64,000 bases of DNA from Arsenophonus fragariae (GCA_047291315.1 JBDPYZ010000004.1:62001-126000); one strand, 5' to 3'. Positions 42,284 to 51,850 are shown, counted from the stretch's first letter. Made by a program: numbers and translations. Notes: a model not told the origin generated them from the letters alone.

Positions 42284-42377
42284 AATACACCTATACCCTC
42301 AACGGATTTTGGCGAACCTATTAGGGTCGCCCCGATGTGCGTTTTGCCTGTTGTCACGGTTGACAGCTCTCATTAGC

Positions 42378-42635
42378 GTGAGATTCTTCTGGCGTGCCAG
42401 ACTCGGTAACCGTCCCTACGTCAACCCTGAAGAAGCCTGTATTGAGTTTGTTGAGAAAATTAACCGTAAACAATTCAAGGCGCTTTTTTACAAGACTTCA
42501 ACGATGAAAGCGTGCTCGGGTGCTTGTTGCCATTGCTCGGATAACCAAAGAGAAAAGGCATTACCCAAAGCCAGAGGCGTAATTCTACGGAGATTAGAAC
42601 AACAGGCGAGTAACCGCATTGAGGGGGCGAAATAA
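42378..42635 (+). CDS. Hypothetical early protein, start uncertain
   Basis: The frame from about 42312 to TAA 42633-42635 is open and its end is coupled to recE (TAATG). The part NRPYVNPEEACIEFVEKINR looks protein-like and a cluster of cysteines follows (ACSGACCHCSDN), perhaps a zinc site. A GTG at 42378 is one possible start, without a clear ribosome-binding site. A competing ATG at 42280, coupled to the LuxR-type stop, leads to a stop after 14 codons, so a frameshift may have separated the true start from this ORF. Confidence 0.38.
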   Translation: MRFFWRARLGNRPYVNPEEACIEFVEKINRKQFKALFYKTSTMKACSGACCHCSDNQREKALPKARGVILRRLEQQASNRIEGAK

Positions 42636-44194
42636 TGAAATATTTCAAAGCAACAATCATCACGAATGTTGACCACGAGAAGGGTAAGACAACAAATTAC
42701 ATCTATCTTGAGTCTGAAACGAAAATAGCCGCTAAGAGATTGGCGTCTCAACATATCTTTGAAACTGACGGCGCAAATTGCTGTTTCTACAAATCGCCTC
42801 GATTGGAAGAAATCAGCGCTCAGGAATATATCGCCAATACCGATAAACAGACGGATCTTACCGAAGAACAGGAAATAGACCAGTTCTGCGCTTTGCTCAC
42901 GATATTTGGCGTTCAGGAAGAATACGACGAAGGCGAAATCAGGGATGCTGATGAACTGTTGGCAAAACCGGCAGATGAACCTGAGCTTTTTGAAAAGTAT
43001 GCCGAGCTACGTGAATGGGTATCCTTGCAAATGAGGGAAGCAGACAAAGCTATTTCCCTCAATGAAATCAAAAAAATGGCGATTACCTTTTTTGAATGTG
43101 GACAAGAAGACCAGTTATCAACGCAATTAACAGATTTATCCACAGAAGCTGTAGTTATGTCTGTGGAAAAAAAGTGTAAAGAAACATCAGCAAGTGCAAT
43201 AGATACCTCTGATGGTAAATCGGTTAATAATTGTACAAACAATTCTATTTTTTCTGCTTTTTCTCCTGTTAACGGAAAAACCATGAGTGGGGAAAATATC
43301 ACGCTTGAGATGTTGAACGGCTGTGTTGATGCACTGAAACCGACAGAAAGTTTGGTTGTTCGTAGTCTCTCAAACAGTCTCTATCACGCTGCAAGCGGCT
43401 ATTCGAGTACGCAAATAAGGTTGGTTCAACAGGAAGACACAATAGCGGTATTGGACTGGCAGAAGGACGCACCCTACAAAGAGACTAAACACGGAGCGTT
43501 TTTAATCGGTACGGCTGTACATACAGCCATTCTTGAGCCGGAGCGCTTCGCTGAACAGTACACTTGTTCGCCTGAACTGAATTTGAGAACCAAAGACGGC
43601 AAACAGGCATTGGCGGAGTTTGAGGCGCAAGCAATTTACAGTAATCAAATCGCGCTCAAAAAAGATGAGTTTCAACAGGTTGAAATGATGCGTGATTCGG
43701 CGCTTGCGTATCCAATGGTAGAAGAGTTGCTGGAAAACGGCGAGCCGGAACTCTCAATTTTTTATCGCACGGAAAAAGGGACGTTATTAAAAATTCGCCC
43801 TGATTTGTTGGGAACATATTCTGATAAGCCGTTCATTCTAGATGTGAAAACGACTGACGTTTTTCAAGACTTTGGTAAATCCGTTGATGAGTTTGGTTAT
43901 CACATACAGGCGGAATTTTACCGTCTAATTGCAAATTGGGTTTTTGGACGTGAAATGGCTTTTACTTTTTGTGTGATTGGAAAAAACATCCTGTGTGGGC
44001 GTTATCCGGTAAACCTTCGTGAACCTGACGATGAAGATAGTGAACAGGGCGTATACGAAGTGAACCGTGTGATTGATATGCTAGAAGACGTCATTGAAAC
44101 GTATCCGATAGTCAAAGTATCCCGTCCTTTCTGGGCAAAACAGGCGGACAGAAAACGCAGAGAAGCGGTAGCGGTAGAAGGGGGTGGGGCATAA
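42635..44194 (+). CDS. recE: RecE-like exonuclease (exodeoxyribonuclease VIII)
   Basis: 519 residues. The C-terminal third is a RecE/PD-(D/E)xK nuclease domain: YHAASGYSSTQIRLVQ, HGAFLIGTAVHTAILEPERF, then the catalytic run LLKIRPDLLG (Asp) and KPFILDVKTTDVFQDF (Asp-x-Lys), and EFGYHIQAEFYRLIA. The N-terminal two thirds are variable and acidic, as in RecE. It resects double-stranded DNA 5' to 3' to feed RecT. recT follows 17 bp downstream but is frameshifted. Start forms TAATG with the preceding ORF. Confidence 0.88.
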   Translation: MKYFKATIITNVDHEKGKTTNYIYLESETKIAAKRLASQHIFETDGANCCFYKSPRLEEISAQEYIANTDKQTDLTEEQEIDQFCALLTIFGVQEEYDEGEIRDADELLAKPADEPELFEKYAELREWVSLQMREADKAISLNEIKKMAITFFECGQEDQLSTQLTDLSTEAVVMSVEKKCKETSASAIDTSDGKSVNNCTNNSIFSAFSPVNGKTMSGENITLEMLNGCVDALKPTESLVVRSLSNSLYHAASGYSSTQIRLVQQEDTIAVLDWQKDAPYKETKHGAFLIGTAVHTAILEPERFAEQYTCSPELNLRTKDGKQALAEFEAQAIYSNQIALKKDEFQQVEMMRDSALAYPMVEELLENGEPELSIFYRTEKGTLLKIRPDLLGTYSDKPFILDVKTTDVFQDFGKSVDEFGYHIQAEFYRLIANWVFGREMAFTFCVIGKNILCGRYPVNLREPDDEDSEQGVYEVNRVIDMLEDVIETYPIVKVSRPFWAKQADRKRREAVAVEGGGA

Positions 44195-44211
44195 ATACCG
44201 AACTGGAAACT

Positions 44212-45346
44212 ATGAACAACGTTTATACTAATTTGCAATCGGTCATTATGCAGCAAGGGATAGCAGCCTTGTTACCCGCTCAGGTAACGCCTGAGCAGTT
44301 TACCCGAACCGCAGCAACAGCATTAATTGAAAATGAGGATTTGCAAAAGGCGGATAAACAATCACTGGTACTGGCCTTAACACGCTGTGCCAAAGATGGA
44401 CTGATGCCAGACGGAAGAGAAGCGGCGCTGGTTGTTCGCAGTACCAAAATTAACAACCAGTTTGTGAAAAAAGCCGTCTACATGCCAATGTGTGATTAAA
44501 CGTGCCCGTCAATCTGGGCAGGTGGCGAATATCATTGCAAAAGTGGTTTATTCCCAAGATGAATTTGAGTATGTGATTGACGAAAACGGCGAACACTTAA
44601 CCCACCGTCCGGCGTTTATTGATGGTGATGAGGTTGTTAAAGTCTACGCTTTCGCAAAACTCAATAGCGGTGAAATCGTAATTGAAGTGATGTCAAAAAC
44701 CGAAGTAGAACGAGTCCGTGATGTCACCACTAAAGGGAAATCCTCAACGGCGTGGGAACAGTGGTTTGACAGAATGGCGCTTAAAACTGTCATTCATCGC
44801 CTCGCTAGACGGCTTCCTTGTGCCTCTGAGTTGTTTTCGCTGCTTGAGGCACACGAAGGTATTAATTTAGCGGAAAATCCGCTTAGAATGGCTATGGTTG
44901 CTAATAAACGGTTGTCACTCAGGGATGTTCTACGTGAACGTACCGAGAAATTAAGACAAAAGAAGGAAGCGGTGATAGAAACACCCCCAGAAGTGCCACC
45001 GGCTACCTCGCCAAAACTGGAAGCGGTATTAATCGCCCTCGATGATGCAACAGATAAAGAAAGTCTTGAGGAAATTGTCGAGCATTGTAAAGTATTATCC
45101 GCCGAATTGTCTGATGCAGAAAAAAATACACTGCGAGAAAAAATGACGACTAGCAAAAAGCGGTTACATCCACCCAACAAAAATAGCGACGCTTGGATGG
45201 CAAGGCTTGTAAACGAAACAGGGGATGGTTGGCGATTTCCCGATGGCGAAATCATCTACGGTTTTTTTGAAGCGGATAGAAAGGCTAGAGAGACCGGCAT
45301 AAATTTTGAAAAACCTGACAAATGCAGGTTTAGTACCAGTCATTAA
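44212..45346 (+). pseudogene. recT: RecT-like annealing protein, frameshifted
   Basis: The first frame (44212-44499) gives GIAALLPAQVTPEQFTRTAA and TRCAKDGLMPDGREAALVV to VYMPMCD and a stop; the next frame from 44492 continues VIKRARQSGQVANIIAKVVY, DEFEYVIDENGEHLTHRP and KGKSSTAWEQWFDRMALKTV. A few bases are missing in what should be MPM-xDG-VIKRARQ. RecT anneals single strands with RecE products. The C-terminal part after about 45150 is unusual for RecT (DAWMARLVNETGDGWRFPDG) and may be a fused extra segment. Confidence 0.82.
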
Positions 45347-45348
45347 AA

Positions 45349-45377
45349 AAACGCCCTTGAGTGAATAGGGGCGTTTA
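45349..45377 (+). terminator. Hairpin after recT
   Basis: AAACGCCC ... GGGGCGTTT with an 11-base loop forms a stable stem three bases after the recT stop. The T-run is short (TTT), so termination may be partial; the flanking AAAAAAA would serve a minus-strand transcript. Confidence 0.65.
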
Positions 45378-45476
45378 TATTAAAGATGGATTATGTAATG
45401 GAATGAATGCATATTTAATATATCCTGTTTATTTGTGTTAAAGCAATGTTTTATTAACCATGATTGAAGATATCGG

Positions 45477-46430
45477 ATGAGTAAAAAATTCACCCCAACA
45501 CCACACGATGCGGTATTCCGGCAGTTTTTAAGTGAGAAAGAGACGGCTAAAGACTTCTTTGATATCTGGCTACCGGATGAGATTAAGTCACTGTGTGATT
45601 TTGACAGCCTAAAGGCAGAGTCCGGCTCTTTCATCGATGCGAATATGAAAATTTACCAGAGTGATATACTCTATTCAGTCAATACCAGACAGGGGCAAGG
45701 GTATCTCTATTTGCTAATTGAGCACCAATCAACGCCCGATAAATTGATGGCATGGCGACTTATGCGCTATAGTATGGCAGCGATGCAAAAACATTTAGAA
45801 GCTGGCCACAAGGAGTTGCCTCTGGTTTTTCCTATCCTGTTCTATTGTGGTAAGAAAAGTCCGCATCCGTATAGTACTGACTGGCTGGATTGCTTTAGTG
45901 GCAGAGATATTGCCGAAAAAATTTATACCAAACCGTTTAAGTTAGTTGATGTGACAACACTGGAAGACGGTGAGATTATGCAACACCGCAGAATGGCGCT
46001 ATTGGAATTACTACAAAAGCACATTCGAAGACGGGATATGACGGAGTTACTGGATAGTATTGTTAAACTGTTGTCGTATAATTATTATACTGATAATCAG
46101 GTTATCACGATGTTTAACTATCTCATTCAGGAAGGGAATGCAGAGCAGCCAGCAAAGTTAATCAAAGAGATAGCCAGACAGACAGAGAAACACGAGGGGG
46201 CATTGATGAATATTGCACAAGGTATACGAGAAGAAGGTATACAACAAGGTATGCAACAAGGTATGCAACAAGGTATGCAACAAGGTATGCAACAAGGAAA
46301 ACTTGAAGGCGAAAAACAGGCTTCCATGAAGATAGCGCGCCAAATGCTCGAAAGTGGCATGGACAGGCAATCAGTGATGAAATTTACGGGTTTAACTGAT
46401 ACTGAAATGAGTAACCTGTTCAAAGATTAA
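45477..46430 (+). CDS. Rpn/YhgA-like PD-(D/E)xK nuclease
   Basis: 317 residues of the Rpn family (formerly 'transposase_31'): TPHDAVFRQFLSEKETAKDF near the start, then SDILYSVNTRQGQGYLYLLI then EHQS, carrying the Asp and Glu-x-Gln-like nuclease residues. Rpn proteins are DNA endonucleases that promote RecA-independent horizontal recombination. Near the C-terminus a Gln-Gly-Met-Gln stretch is encoded by five 12-bp tandem repeats, typical of these proteins. ATG 45477 has only a weak ribosome-binding site (GATATCGG). Confidence 0.85.
   Translation: MSKKFTPTPHDAVFRQFLSEKETAKDFFDIWLPDEIKSLCDFDSLKAESGSFIDANMKIYQSDILYSVNTRQGQGYLYLLIEHQSTPDKLMAWRLMRYSMAAMQKHLEAGHKELPLVFPILFYCGKKSPHPYSTDWLDCFSGRDIAEKIYTKPFKLVDVTTLEDGEIMQHRRMALLELLQKHIRRRDMTELLDSIVKLLSYNYYTDNQVITMFNYLIQEGNAEQPAKLIKEIARQTEKHEGALMNIAQGIREEGIQQGMQQGMQQGMQQGMQQGKLEGEKQASMKIARQMLESGMDRQSVMKFTGLTDTEMSNLFKD
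46235..46298 (+). repeat. 12-bp tandem repeat (GGTATGCAACAA)5 in the Rpn gene
   Basis: Five units of GGTATGCAACAA (first one GGTATACAACAA) encode QQGM repeats. The unit length is a multiple of three, so changes in number keep the frame and would vary the linker length between nuclease domain and C-terminus. Confidence 0.9.
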
Positions 46431-46433
46431 ACC

Positions 46434-46958
46434 ATGATGGAACGCAATAAATTAAGTCTAAATCGTCCCAAAAAGACTTCTCATGAAAAGCAGACCCAAA
46501 GTAGCCCTGTTTACCGTAAAAAGGTCTGGGTCAATGCTGTGTCCAAAAAACAGGCAAAAAAACCTAATCCTCCAAAAGCCGCAAAACAACCACCCAAGCA
46601 AGTGGTTAATGTTAAAGTACCGAAACCTCCCACTCTGCCTAAAAAGCGATTGCCGTTAAATGAGGCAATTTCACAGATAACGGCTTTTTGGCCTTATCTT
46701 TTTCCTGATGGCAAGTTGCTTCCAATGAAAATAGGCATCCAGCAGGATATGTGGCAGGAGGTGAAGGAAAAGGCATTACCGATAGCCAGAAAGCATTTAA
46801 GAGCGTGCTTGGGTAGTATTGGTTATCACCCTGATTATCGCTCACTTATCCAGTTAGGCGCGTTTCGTTATGACAAAGACGGTCAGATAGTCGGAGAAGT
46901 AACCCAAGCCGATGTTGATGATAATCTGCAACGTTTAGCGCGACGAAATAAAAATTAA
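46434..46958 (+). CDS. ProQ/FinO-family RNA chaperone
   Basis: 174 residues. N-terminal basic, proline- and lysine-rich tail (SKKQAKKPNPPKAAKQPPKQ), then a FinO/ProQ domain: LNEAISQITAFWPYLFPDGK, LPMKIGIQQDMWQEV, RKHLRACLGSIGYHPDYRSL and GAFRYDKDGQ. Plasmid members bind antisense RNA pairs controlling conjugation or copy number; chromosomal ProQ binds many small RNAs. It begins 3 bp after the Rpn stop, so the two are cotranscribed. Supports the plasmid character of the unit. Confidence 0.85.
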   Translation: MMERNKLSLNRPKKTSHEKQTQSSPVYRKKVWVNAVSKKQAKKPNPPKAAKQPPKQVVNVKVPKPPTLPKKRLPLNEAISQITAFWPYLFPDGKLLPMKIGIQQDMWQEVKEKALPIARKHLRACLGSIGYHPDYRSLIQLGAFRYDKDGQIVGEVTQADVDDNLQRLARRNKN

Positions 46959-47028
46959 TTATCAGTAATCTTCATTGGAAATAACTTCTGGTTGGCAATA
47001 TGCCCGCCAGATAGAGAAGGATTGTTTT

Positions 47029-48140
47029 ATGATGTATGCAATTATGGCGATAACGGTTATTTTTCTTTCTTTTTTTGTTACTGCCTATTTTTTTCAAAAA
47101 ATCAATTTTCTTCCCCAAATTACAACAAGCAGTATAGGCGAAAGATATTATTTTTTAGATGGCTTAAGAGGCATATGCGCTATTTTTGTTGTTATTACTC
47201 ATTCGCATGAATTATTAGGCTTGAAGGGCTTTAATTTAACCGAGTATGGCCCAAATTCAATCAGCTTTTTAGGTATAATTGGTGTCCAAATGTTTTTTTG
47301 TATAACTGGATTTCTATTCATCGATCAGTTGATTAAGAAAAATTACAATATTGATTGGATCACGTTTTTTTCATCCAGAATAAAAAGATTATTACCCTTG
47401 TTTTTTTTCTCTATAACAATGTCTTTGATAATTATATACATCATCAATTTTAATAAATTAAATACTTTATCCTTAGACGATGTAAAAAATTCACTAGGAT
47501 TGTATTTTTTAAAGCAAAATGAAATTTTAGGTATAAACTCTAATCATCTATTAGGAGCGACATGGACTTTACCTTATGAATGGCGTTTTTATATGGCGCT
47601 GCCTTTGTTCTGTGCTTTCGTAAATCTTATTAAAGTTAATTCTATAATTTTATTAATCTTACTATTCTTAATTATTTTCTTTCCTATTCTTGGTGCTTCT
47701 TATGGCAAATATTTTCTTACAGGATGTTTCACAGCTTTTTTATTTAACAAATATAAAATAAAAAATAATTTAACAAGAGCGATAATTTTATTATTAGCAA
47801 TATCTTCGCTAGTTATTTTATCTTCAAGTAAAGATGTAAATGGAAATGATGTTTTTATTTTTTCGTTTATCTTATTTCTTGGTTTAGTAATGTCACCGCC
47901 CGATTTTTTATCAAAAAAAATATATGTTTATTGCGGTGAGATATCTTACAGTATCTATCTATTGCATATGCCATTAATGAGAACGCAAATTTTATTACTT
48001 ATCTTTCATATTTTTTATTTGGCGTGACAAATTTAAATAATTATGCGTTTATTTTTGTTTATTCAATTTCTTCTATTCTGATATGTATTATTTCTTTTTT
48101 CTCCTACAAATATATAGAGTACCCTTTTTTGAAAAAATAA
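47029..48140 (+). pseudogene. Membrane acyltransferase (OafA-like), one frameshift near the end
   Basis: From ATG 47029 (MMYAIMAITVIFLSFFVTAY, GAAGGA upstream) a multi-span membrane protein with the Acyl_transf_3 signature: YYFLDGLRGICAIFVVITHS containing the catalytic His, then GVQMFFCITGFLFI and TWTLPYEWRFYMALPLF. After a run of T near 48010 the frame ends at 48027, while the next frame continues NNYAFIFVYSISSILICIIS then FFSYKYIEYPFLKK to TAA at 48140, a normal ending. Such enzymes O-acetylate surface glycans; beside tail-fibre genes they are usually serotype-converting prophage genes. Confidence 0.8.
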
Positions 48141-48149
48141 ATAATTAAT

Positions 48150-48192
48150 ATGACACCTGACCAAAGCTGAATAATTCAGGTGTCATGACTTT
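48150..48192. terminator. Bidirectional terminator between acyltransferase and tail-fibre genes
   Basis: ATGACACCTGA (48150-48160) pairs with TCAGGTGTCAT (48176-48186) over 11 bp, followed by GACTTTTTTG on the plus strand and an A+T-rich tract on the minus strand. It separates the convergent early and late transcripts. Confidence 0.85.
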
Positions 48193-48205
48193 TTTGTCTG
48201 AAAAA

Positions 48206-48748
48206 TCACACTGGCTTTTTCGGCCAATCAATATCAGGTGCAGTTGAGATATCCTTCCGATGAAGACTTAATCGATAAAATTTCCAATTTCTTAATTGGA
48301 TTTTTTCTTCATCCGTTGCCATATCTAAATCAACCGCATCCTGCAATGGTTGTATGATTTCTGAGGCGCTATCAATTTGATAGTGCTTTTCATATTTTGC
48401 AGATTGGATAGCGTCTTTTTTCTCGGCTTCTTTATCCGTTATCCACCTTACGCCGTCCCAAACTGGGAAAAGAACATCAGGAGCAATCATCGTTAAATTG
48501 CCTGGGATCTCTCCAATTTCTGTAATTTCTTCCCTTTTAGCTGTTGCTTTGTTATAAGCTTTTGTTCCTCTGTAATCCCGCACCAGTATCCATTGACCAT
48601 TTTTTTCACAAGGATGGAAGCCAGTTTTAAACTCTGGGGAAATCCGTAACGCATTGAAAGGAGCATTAGAATTAATATTTGCTTCATCACTGCCGTTAAA
48701 TGGGTGTAAAGGATGTTCAGGATTATAGTAATAATTAATTTCTGGCAT
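48206..48748 (-). CDS. Tail fibre assembly chaperone (Tfa-like)
   Basis: 180 residues, MPEINYYYNPEHPLHPFNGS, with the conserved Tfa middle VLFPVWDGVRWITDKEAEKK and C-terminal DIDWPKKPV typical of lambda/Mu Tfa proteins that help fold the fibre. It follows the fibre gene by 3 bp on the same strand. Last gene of the late operon. Intact. Confidence 0.88.
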   Translation of the reverse strand: MPEINYYYNPEHPLHPFNGSDEANINSNAPFNALRISPEFKTGFHPCEKNGQWILVRDYRGTKAYNKATAKREEITEIGEIPGNLTMIAPDVLFPVWDGVRWITDKEAEKKDAIQSAKYEKHYQIDSASEIIQPLQDAVDLDMATDEEKIQLRNWKFYRLSLHRKDISTAPDIDWPKKPV

Positions 48749-48751
48749 TCA

Positions 48752-49849
48752 TTAAACTCCTAAATAAATTGCTAATGTGACACCAATGTCAAGTGGCTTA
48801 TTTTCATCGCCTGTTGGAACAGTATCTGATGCTTTGAAATAACATTTATAATCGTTAATAAAACGTCCTGCACTTAGTACTGAACTGAGTTTTTCTCCGG
48901 TTGTAAATGATCCAGAGCTATCCCATCCTCCCCATACTACAAATGTTCCTTTAATATCTCTAATGCTATCCCCAACAACTGTACCCACTTCACGAGGTGT
49001 TCCATTGATAGGACGTAAAAATGGTGTTCTTCCATCCGTTTGTTTAATATTCGGTAAATTAATTTGTCCGTCAGATTCCTTAATGCCCCAAAGTATTTTT
49101 AATTGTGTTGATATACTTTTGAGTACCTTGCCTTGTGGTGAATAAACCTGAAATGTATCGCCATTCATTGAATACCATTTCTTTGGCAATAAAGCTTTTG
49201 GTTGCATGAAATAAGCGATAAAAGGAATGGGAAGTTTTACCTCGTTTATCGCCTCAGTGGCCGCCTTTTGACTCATAACATCGGTTGTTGAGTCGCCTGT
49301 TTCTTGTTTAATGGCGGAACTATTGAGTTTGGCATTAATTCCTTGGGTTAATTCTGTTTTGGTGGCATAGTCGCCTTGCGCCTGCTTGCCGTTTAACGCT
49401 TCTGTGACGGTTTTTTGACTCATCACTTTGTCTTCTGCGGTGCCTGTTTTCTGGACGATATTGGCCGCCAAAATTGCGTCTTTTAACGATTGCCATTGGG
49501 TCTCATCGGTTAAGGCATAGCCGGCGTTATTATCGGTTTTCGAAATGTAGATATTGCCCTTAGAAACACAAAGCGAGTCTTTGTTGTATATCTGTTTTTC
49601 GGCATATTCTGCAATTCCGTTCTGGTAGAGGTGGGTCACAAGAGAACTGATTGTGAATCCAACGGCGTTAAAGTCCTGCATGGTGGGCAATTCTGAAACC
49701 GGCACAATGCCCCAACCCCGCTCAAAATCATTATTGAGATTTTTCTCCAGTGAGTCTGTAATCTCTTTTGAACCAAACGCGGTTCTTTCTTCCGTTTTGC
49801 TGGTACTTGCAAACGGCTTAATGTCAATATTGGGTCTTTTAATCTTCAA
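48752..49849 (-). CDS. Tail fibre protein
   Basis: 365 residues. The N-terminal part attaches to the baseplate (IVPVSELPTMQDFNAVGFTI, HLYQNGIAEYAEKQIYNKDS), then comes a repeated shaft motif EDKVMSQKTVTEAL and TDVMSQKAATEAI, and a C-terminal collar-like part (INLPNIKQTDGRTPFLRPIN, YLGV). The fibre binds the host surface; the repeated MSQK-TEA units are sites for recombination with other fibres. Cotranslated with the upstream DUF2612-like gene (11-base overlap). Confidence 0.82.
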   Translation of the reverse strand: MKIKRPNIDIKPFASTSKTEERTAFGSKEITDSLEKNLNNDFERGWGIVPVSELPTMQDFNAVGFTISSLVTHLYQNGIAEYAEKQIYNKDSLCVSKGNIYISKTDNNAGYALTDETQWQSLKDAILAANIVQKTGTAEDKVMSQKTVTEALNGKQAQGDYATKTELTQGINAKLNSSAIKQETGDSTTDVMSQKAATEAINEVKLPIPFIAYFMQPKALLPKKWYSMNGDTFQVYSPQGKVLKSISTQLKILWGIKESDGQINLPNIKQTDGRTPFLRPINGTPREVGTVVGDSIRDIKGTFVVWGGWDSSGSFTTGEKLSSVLSAGRFINDYKCYFKASDTVPTGDENKPLDIGVTLAIYLGV

Positions 49850-50589
49850 TGTTATGTTCCTCTGTTAAAAAGGTTTTTTTGGCAAAATAGCCCACACGGG
49901 TATTGAGGTCAGGGTTAAAGCGGCTGTACCATGAAGTTGCATTCTGATGTTCTTTAAATCCAAAGGTGCCTTTGGGTTCCTGAATGACATAATTGATACT
50001 CACGCCCTGCGGACGCGGTAATAAATCGAGGCGTAAGATAAACTCCAGCCACTCTCTATCGGCTTTTGGCGTAATAACGATGGTTAAGGTCATGTTCTGT
50101 CGGTCAATCAGATAGCCATCCCCCTCCATCACAAAACTCACCGCCTGCTGGAGTGACGACAGACTGACATCCCCTGTTTGCGTGGCGGTAGCGAGGGCGG
50201 TGTTTTTGATGATTTTGAGTTTAATGAGCGAACGGTATTGATTGTCGGGCAGTTTCAATGGTAAAAAGTCCTGAGCAAATCGGGAGCGGAAACCGCCTTG
50301 TTTCTTTCCGGTTCTTTGACCAAACGGCAAAGCTTTGTTGTGATTTCTGAAGCCAAAGAAGCCTTTTCTTTCACCACTGGGCTGGAAACGACTGATGCCT
50401 ATCCAGGAGCCGATGATGTCGAGTTGGTCACCTTGGGCTTTTTCAAGGTCAAAGGCTTCACGAAAGGTATTAATCGTGTCAAAACAATCGGCAAACAAAT
50501 TAAAAAGGGCGGAGATTTCCGCCATTAGCATTGGGTCTGGTGTAGTACTGCTTAATCAGCAGTTTCTGATATGCTTCTTTGAGGTTCAT
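49839..50589 (-). pseudogene. Baseplate-to-fibre protein (DUF2612-like), probable one-base frameshift
   Basis: ATG 50589 overlaps the stop of the baseplate J gene (ATGA) and begins MNLKEAYQKLLIKQYYTRPN; the expected continuation AMAEISALFNLFADCFDTIN is in the next frame from about 50526, and the total length (751 bases) is one over a multiple of three. The later part (AQGDQLDIIGSWIGISRFQP, GFFGFRNHNKALPFGQ) fits DUF2612 tail proteins. An internal ATG at 50531 or 50525 could still give a 230-residue protein lacking the first 20 residues, so function is not excluded. Confidence 0.7.
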
Positions 50590-51500
50590 GTGACTACCTC
50601 ATTAACAGTGACATTGTCACCTATGATAGTGAACTTTTCGTCCACATCCGCTTTTAACCTTGACCCTGTCCACGTTTTACCATCTTTCGCTATTTCAAGG
50701 TCTGAGACATAGTAGGAGCGGGCAATGCGGTTCAAAATGCAATAGAGTGCGGTGACCTTGATATGCTCACCTATCCGATAAAGTGATTTAACCAGTTCAC
50801 CTTTGAACTCCTGTATCGGAACAGGTTCATTTGACTGTTCACGGGTTGCGGTCATTTTTATGTTAATCAGCGTGATTTTCGGTCGGTCAAATCGGTACTC
50901 ATGCACCACCTCAAAAAAGGTGCTGTCACTTCTGGGTATTTTGTCGGTATATTTCCCCTTGATGTTGCCTTTCAGTCCGGTACCGCCTGTTTTGTTGTTG
51001 GCAATACAGTCGATAATATCCTGGGTCTCACCGCCTTCAACAATCAGCCAAAGCGAGTGCGGGGCAAGATTGAGTGCCTTGTTTTTCTCGCTGGTACTGT
51101 TCTCATACACCGCGGCATCACTGACGCCCTTAACTAGATTCAGGCGGGCAGCAATCCCTGCAATCGTGCTTTGGCTGGCGCTTTCAAAGGTTTTTAACCG
51201 TCTGCGCCGTAAATCACTGTCGCTTTCGTTTTCTTTTCGAAGCAGTCCGTTAATTCTGGCCAGATAATCAAGGTGAAGGCCTTCTGCCTGTTCCGGTTTC
51301 AGATTTTGATACAGCTTTTTGATGAGTACAAGACACTCATGGGCAATCCGGCTATAGATTGCGATACGCTGACCGTCAGGCGTATCTTGTGAGAGATTAA
51401 TATCCGTACCGTATATTTTTTTAAATTCATCAATCAGCGTTTCAATTAGTTCCGGCAATGTCGCAATTTCAATGCCGTTTTCGTCGAGTTTGATATTCAC
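50586..51500 (-). CDS. Baseplate J/gp47-like protein
   Basis: 304 residues: IATLPELIETLIDEFKKIYG, LSQDTPDGQRIAIYSRIAHE and GLHLDYLARINGLLRKENES are conserved blocks of the baseplate J family (wedge proteins of contractile tails). It connects the central hub to fibres and triggers sheath contraction. Starts four bases inside the preceding gp25-like gene and ends overlapping the DUF2612-like gene. Intact. Confidence 0.85.
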   Translation of the reverse strand: MNIKLDENGIEIATLPELIETLIDEFKKIYGTDINLSQDTPDGQRIAIYSRIAHECLVLIKKLYQNLKPEQAEGLHLDYLARINGLLRKENESDSDLRRRRLKTFESASQSTIAGIAARLNLVKGVSDAAVYENSTSEKNKALNLAPHSLWLIVEGGETQDIIDCIANNKTGGTGLKGNIKGKYTDKIPRSDSTFFEVVHEYRFDRPKITLINIKMTATREQSNEPVPIQEFKGELVKSLYRIGEHIKVTALYCILNRIARSYYVSDLEIAKDGKTWTGSRLKADVDEKFTIIGDNVTVNEVVT

Positions 51501-51850
51501 TGGCTAACCTCCTGACTGATAGCCCGCTTTTGATTGAAAACATCGGTGTAGTCCAATTCGATATGAGCACTAAAATTGTTAACAACAATGCTGAGTGTGT
51601 CGATACGGACAACACCTTCTGTACCCAATGCCACCTTGTAGATTTCACGGCGTAACGTTTCGCCCGTTCCACGGCTGCCAAGTAGCTGTAGCCACGACAA
51701 GCCCACTTCAATATCTAACCACCAATCGGATTTGAAGCACTGTAAACGGGTTTTAATATTCTGCTGGATAGCGTTACTATCGATCAGGTAATCATTTATC
51801 GAGTGACCAAATCGCCAATCATTATGTTCGGTCAAGTGGCTTATTTTCAT
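51497..51850 (-). CDS. gp25/W-like baseplate wedge protein
   Basis: 117 residues from ATG 51850 (MKISHLTEHNDWRFGHSIND); the frame extends 14 codons upstream without a good start. NIKTRLQCFKSDWWLDIEVG and the adjacent elements fit gp25/W-type wedge proteins, lysozyme-like fold members sitting next to J. Overlaps the J gene by four bases. Confidence 0.7.
   Translation of the reverse strand: MKISHLTEHNDWRFGHSINDYLIDSNAIQQNIKTRLQCFKSDWWLDIEVGLSWLQLLGSRGTGETLRREIYKVALGTEGVVRIDTLSIVVNNFSAHIELDYTDVFNQKRAISQEVSQ

Noticed and set aside
46235..46298. CRISPR-like array
   Set aside because: The units are contiguous 12-bp repeats without spacers and lie inside a coding region.
46127..46423. Minus-strand ORF with repeated Cys-Cys-Ile-Pro units
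   Set aside because: It is only the antisense of the QQGM-coding 12-bp repeats in the Rpn gene; no ribosome-binding site or family.
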